Source of the DNA: Lacticaseibacillus camelliae DSM 22697 = JCM 13995
Lineage (GTDB): Bacteria; Bacillota; Bacilli; Lactobacillales; Lactobacillaceae
Reading direction: 5' to 3'
NCBI RefSeq assembly: GCF_001311195.1
Contig: NZ_BBAJ01000001.1
Location: 26,401-90,400, forward strand
DNA: 64,000 bases
The notes beneath the pieces were generated by a model that was not told the DNA's origin, did not search any database, and worked only from the letters and a program-made list of their open reading frames with translations. The translations under genes were made by a program, and so were the position numbers. Positions 17,896 through 27,505 of the stretch are shown piece after piece. Position 1 is the stretch's first letter. Each line of letters opens with the position of its first letter.

Positions 17896-18072
17896 AACCA
17901 GAATCATAGCGCTCCGAAGCTAGGCTTCGACAGTCCAGCGGGTTTCCCCAAACTGGCCCAACGCGCCCTGCCCCTGTGGCAGAATGCGTTTCGGCGGATT
18001 CGCTTACGGCTGATTCAACGTGACAGGCACTCCTCAGCGTTCGTCGTTTCCGCGACCTCTATTTCTTAGTGG
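17896..18072 (-). promoter_or_regulatory. Lysine riboswitch (L box)
   Basis: Read on the minus strand, the leader shows the lysine aptamer's landmarks in order: ATAGAGGTCGCGG (P1 and start), GCCGTAAGCG and CCGCCGAAACGC, the paired CTGCC/GGCAG hairpin, GTTGGGCCAG with CTGGACTGTC, the hairpin GAAGCCTAGCTTC, and GGAGCGCTATGATT closing P1 (CTAT with ATAG). The ATGATT of P1 can instead pair with AAATCAT just downstream, the usual type of switch with the terminator. High lysine would favour termination and switch off the transporter. Identified by eye from the known consensus. Confidence 0.85.
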
Positions 18073-18093
18073 TAAATTCAGTTGTCGCTTGCC

Positions 18094-18122
18094 AGTTTAT
18101 GCGTCCGAAACCGCCGTGTCAA
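18094..18122 (-). promoter_or_regulatory. Promoter of the lysine-riboswitch operon
   Basis: On the minus strand TTGACA (18122-18117) and TAAACT (18099-18094) are 17 bases apart. The start point would fall just before the aptamer. Confidence 0.8.
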
Positions 18123-18603
18123 GGCGTTTGCTTAAGATAACGGTTTCAGCTGTGACCACCTGGGATACTGTCACAGGCGGTGAAGGTTATTGCGTTGGGC
18201 AAACCCTTAAGCTAGGGAGATGGCCTATCATCTCTTTCTGAGGCTTAGTCGCGGTTTGTATGAATTATTTTACTAACTAAAGGTTTATTCATCGATTAGA
18301 ATTTTGTTTGTGGCCGGCGGTTTGTCGGCCTGTGTTAGAGAATGACGAGACTGGTACGCGTTTCAGACAAAAGCGGTTCGGATCGTGCGCTTAGCCAAAA
18401 TTAATCATAAAAATTTTTTAGCCGCGAGCCTTAGTAGTAAGTGGTGTTTCATGAAAACGATTGTTTTTTTGAAGCTTCAACCTTTGCAATCGCAACCATT
18501 TTTGTGCAAACTATCTGCTGGACCGTGACACGTCACCCAACTTTTTGAGTTAAATCCGAATGGTGGCGCTATCAGTCTAAATACATATAGGAGGCGACAA
18601 ACA
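18123..18603 (+). other. Noncoding region upstream of mannose PTS
   Basis: About 480 bases. The second half is AT-rich and holds two cre sites. No convincing sigma-70 promoter and no sigma-54 (-24 GG / -12 GC) promoter was found, although mannose PTS operons often use sigma-54. Confidence 0.5.
18451..18498 (+). promoter_or_regulatory. Two cre sites (CcpA operators) upstream of manX
   Basis: TTGCAATCGCAACCA (18484-18498) matches the cre consensus WTGNAANCGNWNNCW at all positions. ATGAAAACGATTGTT (18451-18465) matches at all but one. They start 33 bases apart and lie 105-150 bases before manX, fitting catabolite control. Confidence 0.7.
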
Positions 18604-19577
18604 ATGGTCGGAATCATCCTTGCTAGCCACGGCGATTTTGCCAAAGGCATTATGCAATCAGGTCAGATGATCTTTGGTGAGCAGAAGAATGTTGAAGCAG
18701 TGACATTCCAGCCCAACGAAGGCCCGGACGACTTGAAAGCACACCTCGAGGAAGCCATTGCGAAGCTCGACTCAGATGATCAGGTCCTGTTCCTTATCGA
18801 TTTGTGGGGCGGCTCTCCGTTCAACCAGTCTAACGGGTTGTTCGAGCAGCACAAAGATAAGTGGGCCATCGTCACTGGGTTGAACCTACCAATGCTGATT
18901 GAGGCATACGGTTCCCGTTTGTCCATGGATTCAGCGCACGATATTGCGGCGCACATTATTGAGTCAGGTAAAGACGGTATCAAAGTCAAGCCTGAAGAAC
19001 TGGCACCAAAGGCGGTACCTGCTGCAGCACCAGCGCAGCACGTCAGCGGCGGTAAGCCAGGGAAGATGAGTTACGTTCTGGCTCGGATCGACTCTCGTCT
19101 GCTTCACGGGCAAGTTGCGACGCTTGGAGCAAAGAGACCAAGCCAACGCGGATCATTGTTGTATCGGACGGTGTCGCACACGACAAGCTGCGTAAACAGC
19201 TGATCACTGAAGCGGCCCCATCAGGTGTTAAGGCTCACGTCATTCCAATTGATCAGATGATCAAGATCGCCAAAGACGACAAGCACTTCGGCGGCGAAAA
19301 AGCGTTGCTATTATTCGAAACACCGGAAGACGCGAAAAAGGCCATTGACGGCGGCGTGCCGCTGAAGGAACTGAACGTTGGTTCCATGGCGCACTCAGTC
19401 GGCAAGGTTCAGCCGAACAAGGTCCTGGCCTTTGACCAGACCGATATTGACACGTTCAAGGCCTTGGAAAAGGAAGGCGTCACCTTCGATGTTCGGAAGG
19501 TCCCAACCGACAACAAGGACAACATGGACGCAATCCTCAAGAAGGCGCAAGACGCGCTGGATGCACAGAACAAGTAG
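18604..19577 (+). CDS. manX: PTS mannose-family EIIAB (one frameshift)
   Basis: This is the phosphoryl-transfer component of the mannose/glucose PTS, cytoplasmic. The IIA domain covers residues 1-~130 with the phospho-His in [10 protein letters not shown] (His10) and [13 protein letters not shown]. An Ala/Pro linker leads to the IIB domain, which starts [18 protein letters not shown]; His of HGQV is its phosphorylation site. One base is missing near 19125: the frame continues as [20 protein letters not shown] to the natural end at 19577. The start ATG follows AGGAGGCGAC. manY follows after 42 bases. It is under two cre sites. Confidence 0.92.
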
Positions 19578-19619
19578 CAATAGATTATATTCCTAATTAA
19601 ATTTAAGGAGGATATTCAC

Positions 19620-20442
19620 ATGGATTTGAACTTTCTTCAAATCATCGGGGTCCTCATCGTGGCGTTCCTGGCAGGGATGGAAGGGGTTCTTGATGAATTC
19701 GAATTCCATATGCCAGTTGTAGCGTGCACGCTGATCGGGTTGGTCACTGGCCAGCTCATGCCTTGCCTGATTTTGGGTGGGACCTTACAGATGATTGCCC
19801 TTGGCTGGGCCAACGTTGGTGCCGCGATTGCACCTGACGCTGCCTTGGCTCAGTTGCTTCTGCTATTATTCTGGTTCTTGGCGGTCAGGGCCGTGCCGGA
19901 GTTAACTCCGCGATCGCCCTTGCGGTTCCGCTGGCGGTTGCCGGCCTGCTGCTGACCACCTTGGTTCGTACGGTTGCAACCGCGGTTGTCCACCTGATGG
20001 ACCACGCGGCTGAAGAAGGCAGCTTTAAGATGCTGGACTTCTGGCAGTATGTTGCCATTGCTTTGCAGGGTCTGCGTATCGCGATCCCTGCCGGCTTGAT
20101 CCTGGCTGTTGGTGCCGGTCCTGTTCGTTCCCTGCTTGGCCTCATGCTAAGTGGTTGACGGATGGCCTGGGCATCGGTGGTGGCATGGTCGTTGCAGTTG
20201 GGTACGCCATGGTTTTGAACATGATGGCGACCCGCGAAGTATGGCCATTCTTCATCATCGGTTTCGTTTTGGCAACCATTTCCCAGTTGACCCTGATCGG
20301 CCTTGGCGCGATCGGTGTGTCCCTGGCGCTGATCTACCTGACCCTGTCCAAGATGGGCGGTTCTTCTAGCAGCAATGGCGGCTCTTCTGACAACAATGGT
20401 GGCTCCGGCGATCCAGTCGGCGACATCATCGACAACTATTAG
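19620..20442 (+). CDS. manY: PTS mannose-family EIIC (two frameshifts)
   Basis: This is a membrane component of the mannose PTS. It starts MDLNFLQIIGVLIVAFLAGM after AAGGAGG and is rich in membrane helices (CTLIGLVTGQLMPCLILGG, AVPLAVAGLLLTTLVRTV). Indels near 19850 and 20150 break the frame; joining the frames gives a continuous EIIC ending with a Ser/Gly/Asn-rich tail and DPVGDIIDNY. Total about 273 residues, normal for ManY. manZ begins 18 bases later. Indels in all three man genes in a row argue for sequencing error. Confidence 0.9.
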
Positions 20443-20460
20443 AGAAGGAGGTAGAAAAAT

Positions 20461-21404
20461 ATGGCTGATACAGCTGAAGTACAAGCAAGTTTGGCTGAAC
20501 ACAAGTACAGTTTAACGAAAGCTGACCGGATGAAGGTTTGCTGGCGTTCTACCTTCCTTCAGGGTTCATGGAACTACGAACGTATGCAAAATGGTGGCTG
20601 GTGCTACTCCTTGGTTCCTGCCATCAAGAAGCTCTACACGAAGAAGGACGACCAGATCGCCGCTTTGAAGCGACACATGGAGTTCTTCAACACTCACCCG
20701 TACCTGGCTTCACCGGTTATCGGTGTGGTCCTGGCGCTGGAAGAGGAACGTGCCAATGGCGCCCCAATCGATGACGTTGCCATCCAGGGCGTTAAGGTCG
20801 GCATGATGGGTCCTCTGGCCGGTGTCGGCGACCCAGTCTTCTGGTTCACCGCTCGTCCTATCCTTGGTGGTCTGGCTGCGTCCTTGGCGCTGGCTGGGAA
20901 CATCATGGCCCAATCATTTTCTTTGTCGTTTGGAACCTGATGCGTGTGGCCTTCATGTGGTACACCCAGGAATTCGGCTACAAAGCCGGGTCTCGGATCG
21001 CGGACGACATGTCCGGTTCCCTGCTTCAGGATGTGACCAAGGGTGCTTCTATCCTCGGGATGTTCATTCTGGGTTCTCTGATCAACCGTTGGGTCACCGT
21101 TAAGTTCACCCCAGTGGTTTCGACGATCACTCAGCAAAAGGGTGCTTACATTGAATGGTCGAAGTTGCCGAAGGGCGCTGCGGGCATCAAGGAAGCACTG
21201 ACTGAGCAGGCAAACGGCCTTTCTCTGGACAAGATGAAGGTCACCAAACTGCAGAACAACTTGGATCAACTGATTCCAGGTCTTGCAGCGCTGCTGCTGA
21301 CCCTGCTTTGCATGTGGCTCCTCAAGAAGAAGGTTTCCCCAATCGTTGTTATCTTGGGCCTCTTCGTTGTTGGTATCGTGTTCCATGTCTGGGGTCTCAT
21401 GTAA
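20461..21404 (+). CDS. manZ: PTS mannose-family EIID (one frameshift)
   Basis: This is the membrane EIID component that completes the mannose transporter with manY. It starts MADTAEVQASLAEHKYSLTK after GAAGGAGG. Family segments include STFLQGSWNYERMQNGGWCY, HMEFFNTHPYLASPVIGVVL and GPLAGVGDP. One missing base near 20906 separates LALAGNIM from IIFFVVWNLMRVAFMWYTQE. The C-terminus has two helices (LLLTLLCMWLL and IVVILGLFVVGIVFHVWGLM). About 314 residues after repair, the usual length. Followed by a terminator. Confidence 0.92.
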
Positions 21405-21418
21405 GTTTAGACCTGTTG

Positions 21419-21451
21419 GCCTCGGGGCGTCAGCTCCGAGGCTTTTCTTTT
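21419..21451 (+). terminator. Terminator of manXYZ
   Basis: GCCTCGG (21419-21425) pairs with CCGAGGC (21436-21442), followed by TTTTCTTTT. Confidence 0.85.
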
Positions 21452-21512
21452 GATGAGGCGCCACGGCTGCGTGGCGTATAATAAACAGTAAAGTGGTAAA
21501 AGAGGGATATCG

Positions 21513-21923
21513 ATGCAACAACCAGTGAAGTCAATCAATACGAAAGTCGACTTGACCGTCGATGCCACGTCTTACATGGGCATCGCCGATTACGGGAAAA
21601 TGATGATCGGCGATCGCGGTCTCGAATGGTACGCCGACAAAAACGTCCAGAAGTACATCCAGATTCCTTGGGGTGAGGTGACGTTCGTTGAAGTCACGGT
21701 GATGTTTAAAGGCAAATACATTCCCCGCTTTACCGTTCACACCAAAACCAGCAGCAATTTTCCGTTTGCAACTCGGGATCCGAAACGCACACTGCGCGCG
21801 ATCCGGGTCTACGTTGACCCCAAGAATCTGGTCCAGTCACGCACTTTTCTCAAGATCCTGGGGGGCTACCTACGTAATATTAAGTCGCGGTACTTCACCA
21901 AGGATAAACAAGCTAAAGATTAG
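21513..21923 (+). CDS. manO: DUF956 protein (ManO)
   Basis: This is a cytoplasmic protein of 136 residues commonly encoded after mannose PTS genes in lactobacilli and listeria, where it is called ManO. The sequence (SINTKVDLTVDATSYMGIAD, ADKNVQKYIQIPWGEVTFVE, FATRDPKRTLRAIRVYVDP) is a full-length DUF956. Its exact role is unclear; a regulatory link to the PTS has been suggested. The ATG follows AAGAGGG. It has its own terminator and lies 108 bases after manZ, so it may be read through from the man operon. Confidence 0.88.
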   Translation: MQQPVKSINTKVDLTVDATSYMGIADYGKMMIGDRGLEWYADKNVQKYIQIPWGEVTFVEVTVMFKGKYIPRFTVHTKTSSNFPFATRDPKRTLRAIRVYVDPKNLVQSRTFLKILGGYLRNIKSRYFTKDKQAKD

Positions 21924-21943
21924 ATCTGAGGCCGATGACCGTT

Positions 21944-21971
21944 GCCTCTGCCAGTGCGGCAGGGGCTTTTT
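21944..21971 (+). terminator. Terminator of manO
   Basis: GCCTCTGCC (21944-21952) pairs with GGCAGGGGC (21958-21966) with one G-T pair; TTTTT follows. Confidence 0.8.
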
Positions 21972-22085
21972 GGCGTGCAGCCGAGGGCGTTAATTGCCCG
22001 GGAAATGTTAAGATAACAGAACTGAAAGACGGTTGGGGCGGCCTGGGTGCTAGACTGGATAAAGACTGTAGTGGAAGGGGTGGCC

Positions 22086-22784
22086 ATGGTGGCAGCAACG
22101 ATCCTATTGGTAGAAGACGAGGCGGGGTTGATTTCATACCTGGATTCCGAATTACATTTTGAGGGGTACACGGTGTTGACTGCCCAGGATGGCCAGGCGG
22201 CATGGGATACGTGGCAGGCCAAGCAGGCGGAGATCAATCTGATCCTGCTGGACTGGATGATTCCCAAGCTCGACGGACTGGAAGTGATGCGCCGCGTGCG
22301 CAAGACGTCTGATGTGCCCATCATGATGATGACGGCGCGCGATTACGTGGGTGACAAGGTGGCTGGTCTTGATAACGGGGCCGATGATTACATTACCAAG
22401 CCGTTTGAGATCGAGGAGCTGTTGGCCCGCATTCGGGTGCTGATTCGCCGGGGGCAGCACCTGGTGCCCACGACCTATACCGTTGGGGACCTTACCCTGG
22501 ACACCAAGGCCCGGCAGGTGCGCCGCGGTGGTCAGCTGGCTCAGTTGACGCAACGTGAGTATGACCTGCTGCTGGTGCTGATGCAGCACCGCGGGGAAGT
22601 CTGCACCCGCGACCAGCTGCTGGATGCGGTGTGGGGCACGGAATTTGACGGTCAGGCCAACATTGTGGATGTTTACGTCCGGTACTTGCGGCAAAAACTT
22701 GAATGCCCGGATGAACCGGCGCTGATCCAAACGGTCCGCGGTGTGGGCTACATGCTGGAAGAGGCGGCCAGTCATGCGGGGTAA
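22086..22784 (+). CDS. Two-component response regulator, OmpR family (DltR-like by position)
   Basis: This is a transcription factor with a receiver domain and a winged-helix DNA-binding domain. The acidic pocket is in LLVEDEAG, the phospho-acceptor is Asp56 in ILLDWMIP, and the conserved Lys is in YITKPFEIEELLAR. The effector domain shows LTQREYDLLLVLMQHRGEV and VDVYVRYLRQKL. Start at ATG 22086 after GGAAGGGG. It overlaps the sensor kinase gene by 11 bases. The pair precedes the dlt operon, like dltRS in Streptococcus agalactiae, so control of D-alanylation is a reasonable guess. Confidence 0.9.
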   Translation: MVAATILLVEDEAGLISYLDSELHFEGYTVLTAQDGQAAWDTWQAKQAEINLILLDWMIPKLDGLEVMRRVRKTSDVPIMMMTARDYVGDKVAGLDNGADDYITKPFEIEELLARIRVLIRRGQHLVPTTYTVGDLTLDTKARQVRRGGQLAQLTQREYDLLLVLMQHRGEVCTRDQLLDAVWGTEFDGQANIVDVYVRYLRQKLECPDEPALIQTVRGVGYMLEEAASHAG

Positions 22785-24159
22785 AAGCAGCAGCGCGGCC
22801 CGGATGGCGCGTGCCTACAACGGCTTAATTGTTGCGCTGATGCTCCTGATTTTTGTGTCGGTGATCAGCGTGGTTGGCGGCCGTCTGATCAAGAACAAGC
22901 GCGACGATGCCGTTCAAGTGATGACGACGCTCCAGCACACCTTTGCGCAGCACGAGCCAGACTGGGATTACTGGCGTGACAATGCCCCACTAAACACGCG
23001 CCTGACCTTTGTTCGGGTGCGGGTCCGCCAGCCAGACGGCCGCGTCAGCGATTACTACACGCGGCACACGAAGGATTTTCTCGAGGATAATTTCAGCACC
23101 TGGCCGTTATCCTCTAATGTGCAGTACCAGCGCGGCCAAGGTGTGTATTATCACGTTGAAAAAGTCGTCAAGAAGGCGGGGTGGCGCACGACTTACTCAG
23201 TGTGGCTCAGTCTGAACAACATGATTGAGATCTTCAAACTGATTTCGCTGATGACCCTGTTGGTCACGGCGTTTGGTGTCATCATCGGGACACTGGGGAC
23301 CTCACTTTTGGCCAAGCGGCTGAACCGTCCGCTTGTGGCGCTGACTGAGGCGACGAAGCAGATCACTGACCAGCCCGATGCCAACTACCACGAGCGCTTG
23401 CCGGTGCCGGAAGCGCCACAAGAGGTCCGCGAGCTTTCGCAGGAGTTTAACCGCCTGCTGCACTCGCTGAACGAGCAGGTGATCCGGGATAATCAGTTTG
23501 TTTCCGATGCCTCGCATGAGCTGAGGACGCCGCTGACGGCGATCCGCGGCCATGTCGCACTGCTGCGGCGGCACGGCACTGAGCATCCGGAGCTGATTCC
23601 GGATTCGCTGGCGGTCATCGACGACGAATCGATGAAAATGCAAAAGCTGATCGAAAGCCTGCTGGCGTTGTCGCGCATGGACCACGCCGAGGTCCAGGTG
23701 GCAGCATTTGACGTCGCTGGGCTCGCCCGCCGGGTGGTCAGCCGCTTCCAGCCGCAAAGTAAACAAAATCTTAAAGTCGTGATGCCAAGACGGCTGATGG
23801 TCCTGGCAAATGCCGAAAGCGTCGAGCACGCGCTGTTATCTTTGCTGTCCAACGCGAATAAATACGTTCCAGCTAACACTATTGTCACCATCAGCGGCCA
23901 ACCGGTCGGGGATCACGTCGAGCTCAGTGTCGCGGACCTCGGTCCGGGCATTCCTGACAGCGAGAAAGCACGTGTGTTTGATCGCTTCTTTCGGCTCGAT
24001 GAATCCCGGTCCAAGGCCATTTCAGGCACTGGGCTGGGGCTGGCCATCACGCGCCGGCTCATCACGCTGAGCGGCGGGTCGATCCGCGTGGTGGATAATC
24101 AACCGCAGGGTAGCCGCTTCATGATTAACTTAAAAGCACCGGTTTCTGAAAGTCTTTAA
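22774..24159 (+). CDS. Two-component sensor histidine kinase (DltS-like by position)
   Basis: This is a membrane sensor kinase of 461 residues. It has an N-terminal membrane segment (LIVALMLLIFVSVISVVGG), an external domain of ~130 residues, a second membrane segment (LMTLLVTAFGVIIGTLGTSL), then HAMP (RLNRPLVALTEATKQI). HisKA carries the phospho-His in SDASHELRTPLTAIRGH, near residue 248. The HATPase domain has N-box LLSNANKYV, G1 ADLGPGIPD and G2 GTGLGLAITRR. It starts within the response regulator gene (translation coupling). The signal is unknown. A weak terminator follows, then dltX. Confidence 0.9.
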   Translation: MRGKSSSAARMARAYNGLIVALMLLIFVSVISVVGGRLIKNKRDDAVQVMTTLQHTFAQHEPDWDYWRDNAPLNTRLTFVRVRVRQPDGRVSDYYTRHTKDFLEDNFSTWPLSSNVQYQRGQGVYYHVEKVVKKAGWRTTYSVWLSLNNMIEIFKLISLMTLLVTAFGVIIGTLGTSLLAKRLNRPLVALTEATKQITDQPDANYHERLPVPEAPQEVRELSQEFNRLLHSLNEQVIRDNQFVSDASHELRTPLTAIRGHVALLRRHGTEHPELIPDSLAVIDDESMKMQKLIESLLALSRMDHAEVQVAAFDVAGLARRVVSRFQPQSKQNLKVVMPRRLMVLANAESVEHALLSLLSNANKYVPANTIVTISGQPVGDHVELSVADLGPGIPDSEKARVFDRFFRLDESRSKAISGTGLGLAITRRLITLSGGSIRVVDNQPQGSRFMINLKAPVSESL

Positions 24160-24193
24160 TGTGACCTTTAGAAACTGTTCCTGACCGAATAAG

Positions 24194-24231
24194 CAACGTC
24201 CACTACACTGTGGTCGTTGTTTATTTATTTT
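24194..24231 (+). terminator. Terminator-like hairpin between the two-component genes and dltX
   Basis: CAACGTCCAC (24194-24203) pairs with GTGGTCGTTG (24210-24219) except for one T-T mismatch; TTTATTTATTTTG follows. The dltX start is only 15 bases further, leaving no room for another promoter downstream of it. Confidence 0.6.
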
Positions 24232-24245
24232 GCCAAGGAGTCTTC

Positions 24246-24386
24246 ATGATGAAAACATTCTTTGCGCGGCCCGGCGTCCGCTTCGTATTAAAAACGTTAT
24301 TTTACGCGGTGGTGCTGCTGACGTTGGTATACCTGTACAGCTACCGCGGCGTCGCCGGTGGTCACTTTATCTATAACGAGTTCTAG
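24246..24386 (+). CDS. dltX: Teichoic acid D-alanylation small protein DltX
   Basis: This is a 46-residue single-pass membrane protein, the small first gene of dlt operons in Firmicutes. The sequence MMKTFFARPGVRFVLKTLFY leads into a membrane helix (VVLLTLVYLYSYRG) and the conserved C-terminal FIYNEF. DltX carries a C-terminal motif needed for D-alanine transfer to teichoic acid across the membrane. The start may be the first or second ATG; AAGGAG precedes. The stop TAG overlaps the AGGAGG ribosome site of dltA. Confidence 0.9.
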   Translation: MMKTFFARPGVRFVLKTLFYAVVLLTLVYLYSYRGVAGGHFIYNEF

Positions 24387-24396
24387 GAGGCACAAG

Positions 24397-25898
24397 ATGA
24401 AATCTTTAATCGAAATTATCGACGAGATCGCCACTTCTCATCCCGACTGGCCCGCGGTCAACACGCTGGGCGAGCTGAAAACATACGGTGAGCTCAAGGC
24501 GGCCTCGGACGGGATTGCGGCGGCGCTGCAGGCCCGTCATTTGCCGGCCAAGGCGCCGCTCATGGTGTACTGCGACCAAAGCTTCGCGGCCATCGCCACG
24601 TTTCTGGGGTGCGTGAAGGCGGGCCATGCGTACATTCCGGTCGACAGTCACTCGCCCAACGATCGGCTGACCATGATTGAGGAAATCGCGCACCCGGCAC
24701 TGGTGCTGGCGACCATCCCGCTGCCGCTCAAGCTGAAAACCACGACCGTTGAGCCGGCGCAGGTGAAACAAATGATGGCGGTGGCGCCGACTGAGAACGT
24801 CGAACTTTCAGCGGATGATAATTTTTACATCATCTTCACCAGCGGCACGACCGGGCAGCCCAAGGGGGTGCAGATCTCGCACGCGAACCTGATCTCGTTC
24901 GTGTCCTGGATGGCGAGCTTCAACTTGCCGCGGCGGCCGCGGATGCTGGCGCAGGCCCCGTTTTCCTTCGACCTGTCGGTGATGTCCCTGTACCCGACGC
25001 TCACCGCCGGCGGCTGCCTGCAGATCCTGCCCAAGGAACAAACGGAGAACCTGAAGGCGCTGTTTGAAACGCTGCCGCATGTGCCGGTCGACGTGTGGGT
25101 CTCGACCCCCAGTTTCGTGGACATTTGCCTGTTGTCACCGCTGTTTGACGCGACGAACTACCCGGCGCTCAAGCAGTTTTACTTCTGTGGTGAGGAGCTG
25201 ACGCACGCGACGGCGGAAAAGTTGCGCCAGCGGTTCCCGCAAGCCAAGATCTACAACACATATGGCCCCACTGAGGCCACTGTCGCCGTGACGGCGGTCG
25301 AGATCACGGATTCGGTGCTGGCGGATTACCCGCGCCTGCCAATCGCTACGCCAAGCCCGACACCACGATGACGCTGGTGCCCGGCACCGTCCGGACTGAG
25401 GATGACCAGCAAGTCGGCGAACTCGAGATCATCGGCCTCAGCGTTTCCAAGGGTTACCTGAACCGGCCGGAGAAGACCGCGGCGGCCTTTACCGAAGAAC
25501 ACGGGATGCGTGGGTACCGAACCGGGGACCTTGGCATCATTGCCGAAGACGGCCTGATTTTCTACCGGGGTCGCACCGATTTTCAAATCAAGCTCAACGG
25601 TTATCGAATTGAGCTGGAGGAAGTCGACCATTATCTCAACCAGGCGCCGATGATCCATCAGGCGGTTGCTGTGCCGAAGTACAACGCCGAGCACAAGGTC
25701 CAGCAAATGCTGGCCTATGTCGTCCCTGAACAAGGGGAAGAAGGCGGACTGGCACTGACCAAGAAAATCCGGGCCCACCTGCAGCAGGTGATGATGCCTT
25801 ACATGATCCCGCAGCGCTTCATTTACAAGGCAGCGCTGCCGCTGACCCCAAACGGTAAGGTCGCGGTCAAGGCGCTGATCAGTGAGGTCAACGCCTAA
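24397..25898 (+). CDS. dltA: D-alanine--poly(phosphoribitol) ligase / D-Ala carrier ligase DltA (one frameshift)
   Basis: This enzyme activates D-alanine with ATP and loads it on the carrier DltC in the cytosol. It is an adenylating-enzyme family member of about 500 residues. Motifs visible: FTSGTTGQPKGVQISH near 146 (P loop), YNTYGPTEATVAVT, YRTGDLGIIAEDGL, RTDFQIKLNGYRIELEEVD and the catalytic Lys in LTPNGKVAVKAL near the end. One missing base near 25345 breaks the frame between YPRLPI and YAKPDTTMTLVPG. Start ATG follows AGGAGG by six bases. It overlaps dltB (TAATG), showing coupling. Confidence 0.95.
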
Positions 25899-27104
25899 TG
25901 CTGAATTTACAACCTTACGCGGATCCGCAGTACTTCCTGCTTCTGATGCTGGGCCTACTCCCGGTCATGATCGGGTTGTACCACGGCCACCGCTTCAAAA
26001 CGTACGAAACGCTGATTTCATTGCTGTTCATTATCCTGATGTTCACCGGCGCCAAGTGGCAGCAGGGTATTGCGCTGATCGGGTACATCCTCTGGCAGCT
26101 GGCCATTGTGTTTGGCTATCTGCATTACCGCAAGCACCACAATCAAACCAGCGTGTTTGTGATCACGGTCTTACTCAGCATCCTGCCGCTGGTCATCGTA
26201 AAGGTGACGCCGGCGGTGGTCTTGCATCCGTCGCTGCTGGGGTTTCTGGGGATCTCGTACCTGACTTTCAAGGCGGTGCAGGTGATCATGGAGCTGCGCG
26301 ACGGCACGATGAAGGCCGTTGCTGATGCCGTTTCTGCGGTTCATGCTGTTCATGCCCGCCCTTTCCAGCGGCCCGATTGATCGGTATCGCCGGTTTCAAA
26401 AGGATTACGACAATGTGCCCAAGCGTGAGCAGTACTTGAATATGCTGGCGCGGGCGGTGTGGTATCTGTTTCTGGGCTTCTTTTACAAATACATCCTGGG
26501 GTACGGGTTCGGCACGGTGCTGCTGCCGCGCATTGAGCGCTCGGCAATGGTTGTCCGGCACATGTACTGGCTGGGGCTGAGTCCGTCGCTGGTCGGCGTG
26601 GCGTTTGTCTACTCGATGTACCTGTTCTTCGATTTTGCCGGCTACTCGCTGTTCGCCGTGGCGACCAGCCTGGTGATGGGAATCGATACGCCGATGAACT
26701 TCAACCGGCCGTTTCAGGCGCACAACATCAAGGACTTTTGGAATCGCTGGCACATGACGCTGTCGTTTTGGTTCCGCGATTTCATCTTCATGCGCGTGAC
26801 CTTCTTCATTATGAAGCACAAGCTGATCAAAAATCCGATCCGGGTCTCCCAGGTCGCGTACCTGATCAACTTCCTGATCATGGGGTTCTGGCACGGGGTG
26901 ACTTGGTATTACATCACGTACGGCCTGTTCCACGCTTGCGCGATCATAATCAACGACATTTGGCTGCGCTTCAAGAAAAAGCACCGCAAGCAGCTGCCGC
27001 ACAACCGCTGGGCCGAGGCGCTGGCCATCGCCACCACGTTCTGCGTCGTGTGCTTCAGCTTCCTGATCTTTTCGGGGTTCTTGAACACGTTGTGGTTTAA
27101 GTAA
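25898..27104 (+). CDS. dltB: D-alanyl transfer protein DltB, MBOAT family (one frameshift)
   Basis: This is a polytopic membrane O-acyltransferase that passes D-Ala from DltC across the membrane. The N-terminus MLNLQPYADPQYFLLLMLGL and many helices fit the family; the MBOAT active-site His lies in IMGFWHGVTWYYITYGLFH. Another typical segment is FNRPFQAHNIKDFWNRWHMT. A missing base near 26313 separates MELRDGTMKA from LLMPFLRFMLFMPALSSGPI. About 401 residues after repair. After its stop comes a 166-base gap filled by a structured repeat, unusual inside a dlt operon. Confidence 0.95.
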
Positions 27105-27240
27105 AGGCTGCGAGGCGGGGCGATTTTAGCCCGACGGCTAGCCTAGCTCAAGACATTACCGGCGTTTTTTTTGCCGGTGAGGGCTTGAGCGTAGCTAGAC
27201 GCTCGGGCGTTGCCTCGCCGAGCGCGACTAGGTCCTGCCA
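27104..27240 (+). repeat. Structured repeat element, copy A (between dltB and dltC)
   Basis: Nested inverted repeats: outer stem GCGAGGC/GCCTCGC, middle stem CTAGCCTAGCTCAAG (27138-27152) with CTTGAGCGTAGCTAG (27184-27198), mismatched only at the central CTA/GTA, and an inner ACCGGC/GCCGGT hairpin with a T8 loop. It shares flanks and core with copies at 35092 (opposite strand), 48222 and, shortened, 42676. Confidence 0.8.
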
Positions 27241-27270
27241 CTATCTTTCAAACAAAAGGAGAAATTAATC

Positions 27271-27505
27271 ATGGATAAAAAAAGCCACTGTACTATCAAT
27301 ATTGAACGACCTCACCGGTGAAGATTTCAGCAATAACCTGGATGAGGATTTATTTGCCTCAGGTTTGATCGATTCTATAGACACGGTCCAACTGCTGCTA
27401 CAACTGCAATCCCAACTGGGGATGGACGTACCAGTGTCCGAGTTCGACCGCAACCAGTGGAATACGCCTGCTAAGATCATTAAGAAAGCTGAGGATGCGG
27501 AATAA
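27271..27505 (+). CDS. dltC: D-alanyl carrier protein DltC (one frameshift)
   Basis: This is an acyl-carrier-like protein of ~77 residues that holds D-Ala on a phosphopantetheine arm. The attachment Ser is in [17 protein letters not shown]. The N-terminus should read [19 protein letters not shown], but a run of seven A at 27277-27283 has one A too many, shifting the frame after four codons. In this sequence the wild-type protein is read only if one A is removed. AAAGGAG precedes the ATG. The stop overlaps the dltD start (TAATG). Confidence 0.93.

Noticed and set aside
18240..18603. Sigma-54 promoter for mannose PTS
   Set aside because: No TGGCAC-N5-TTGC match with correct spacing was found; only cre sites are supported.
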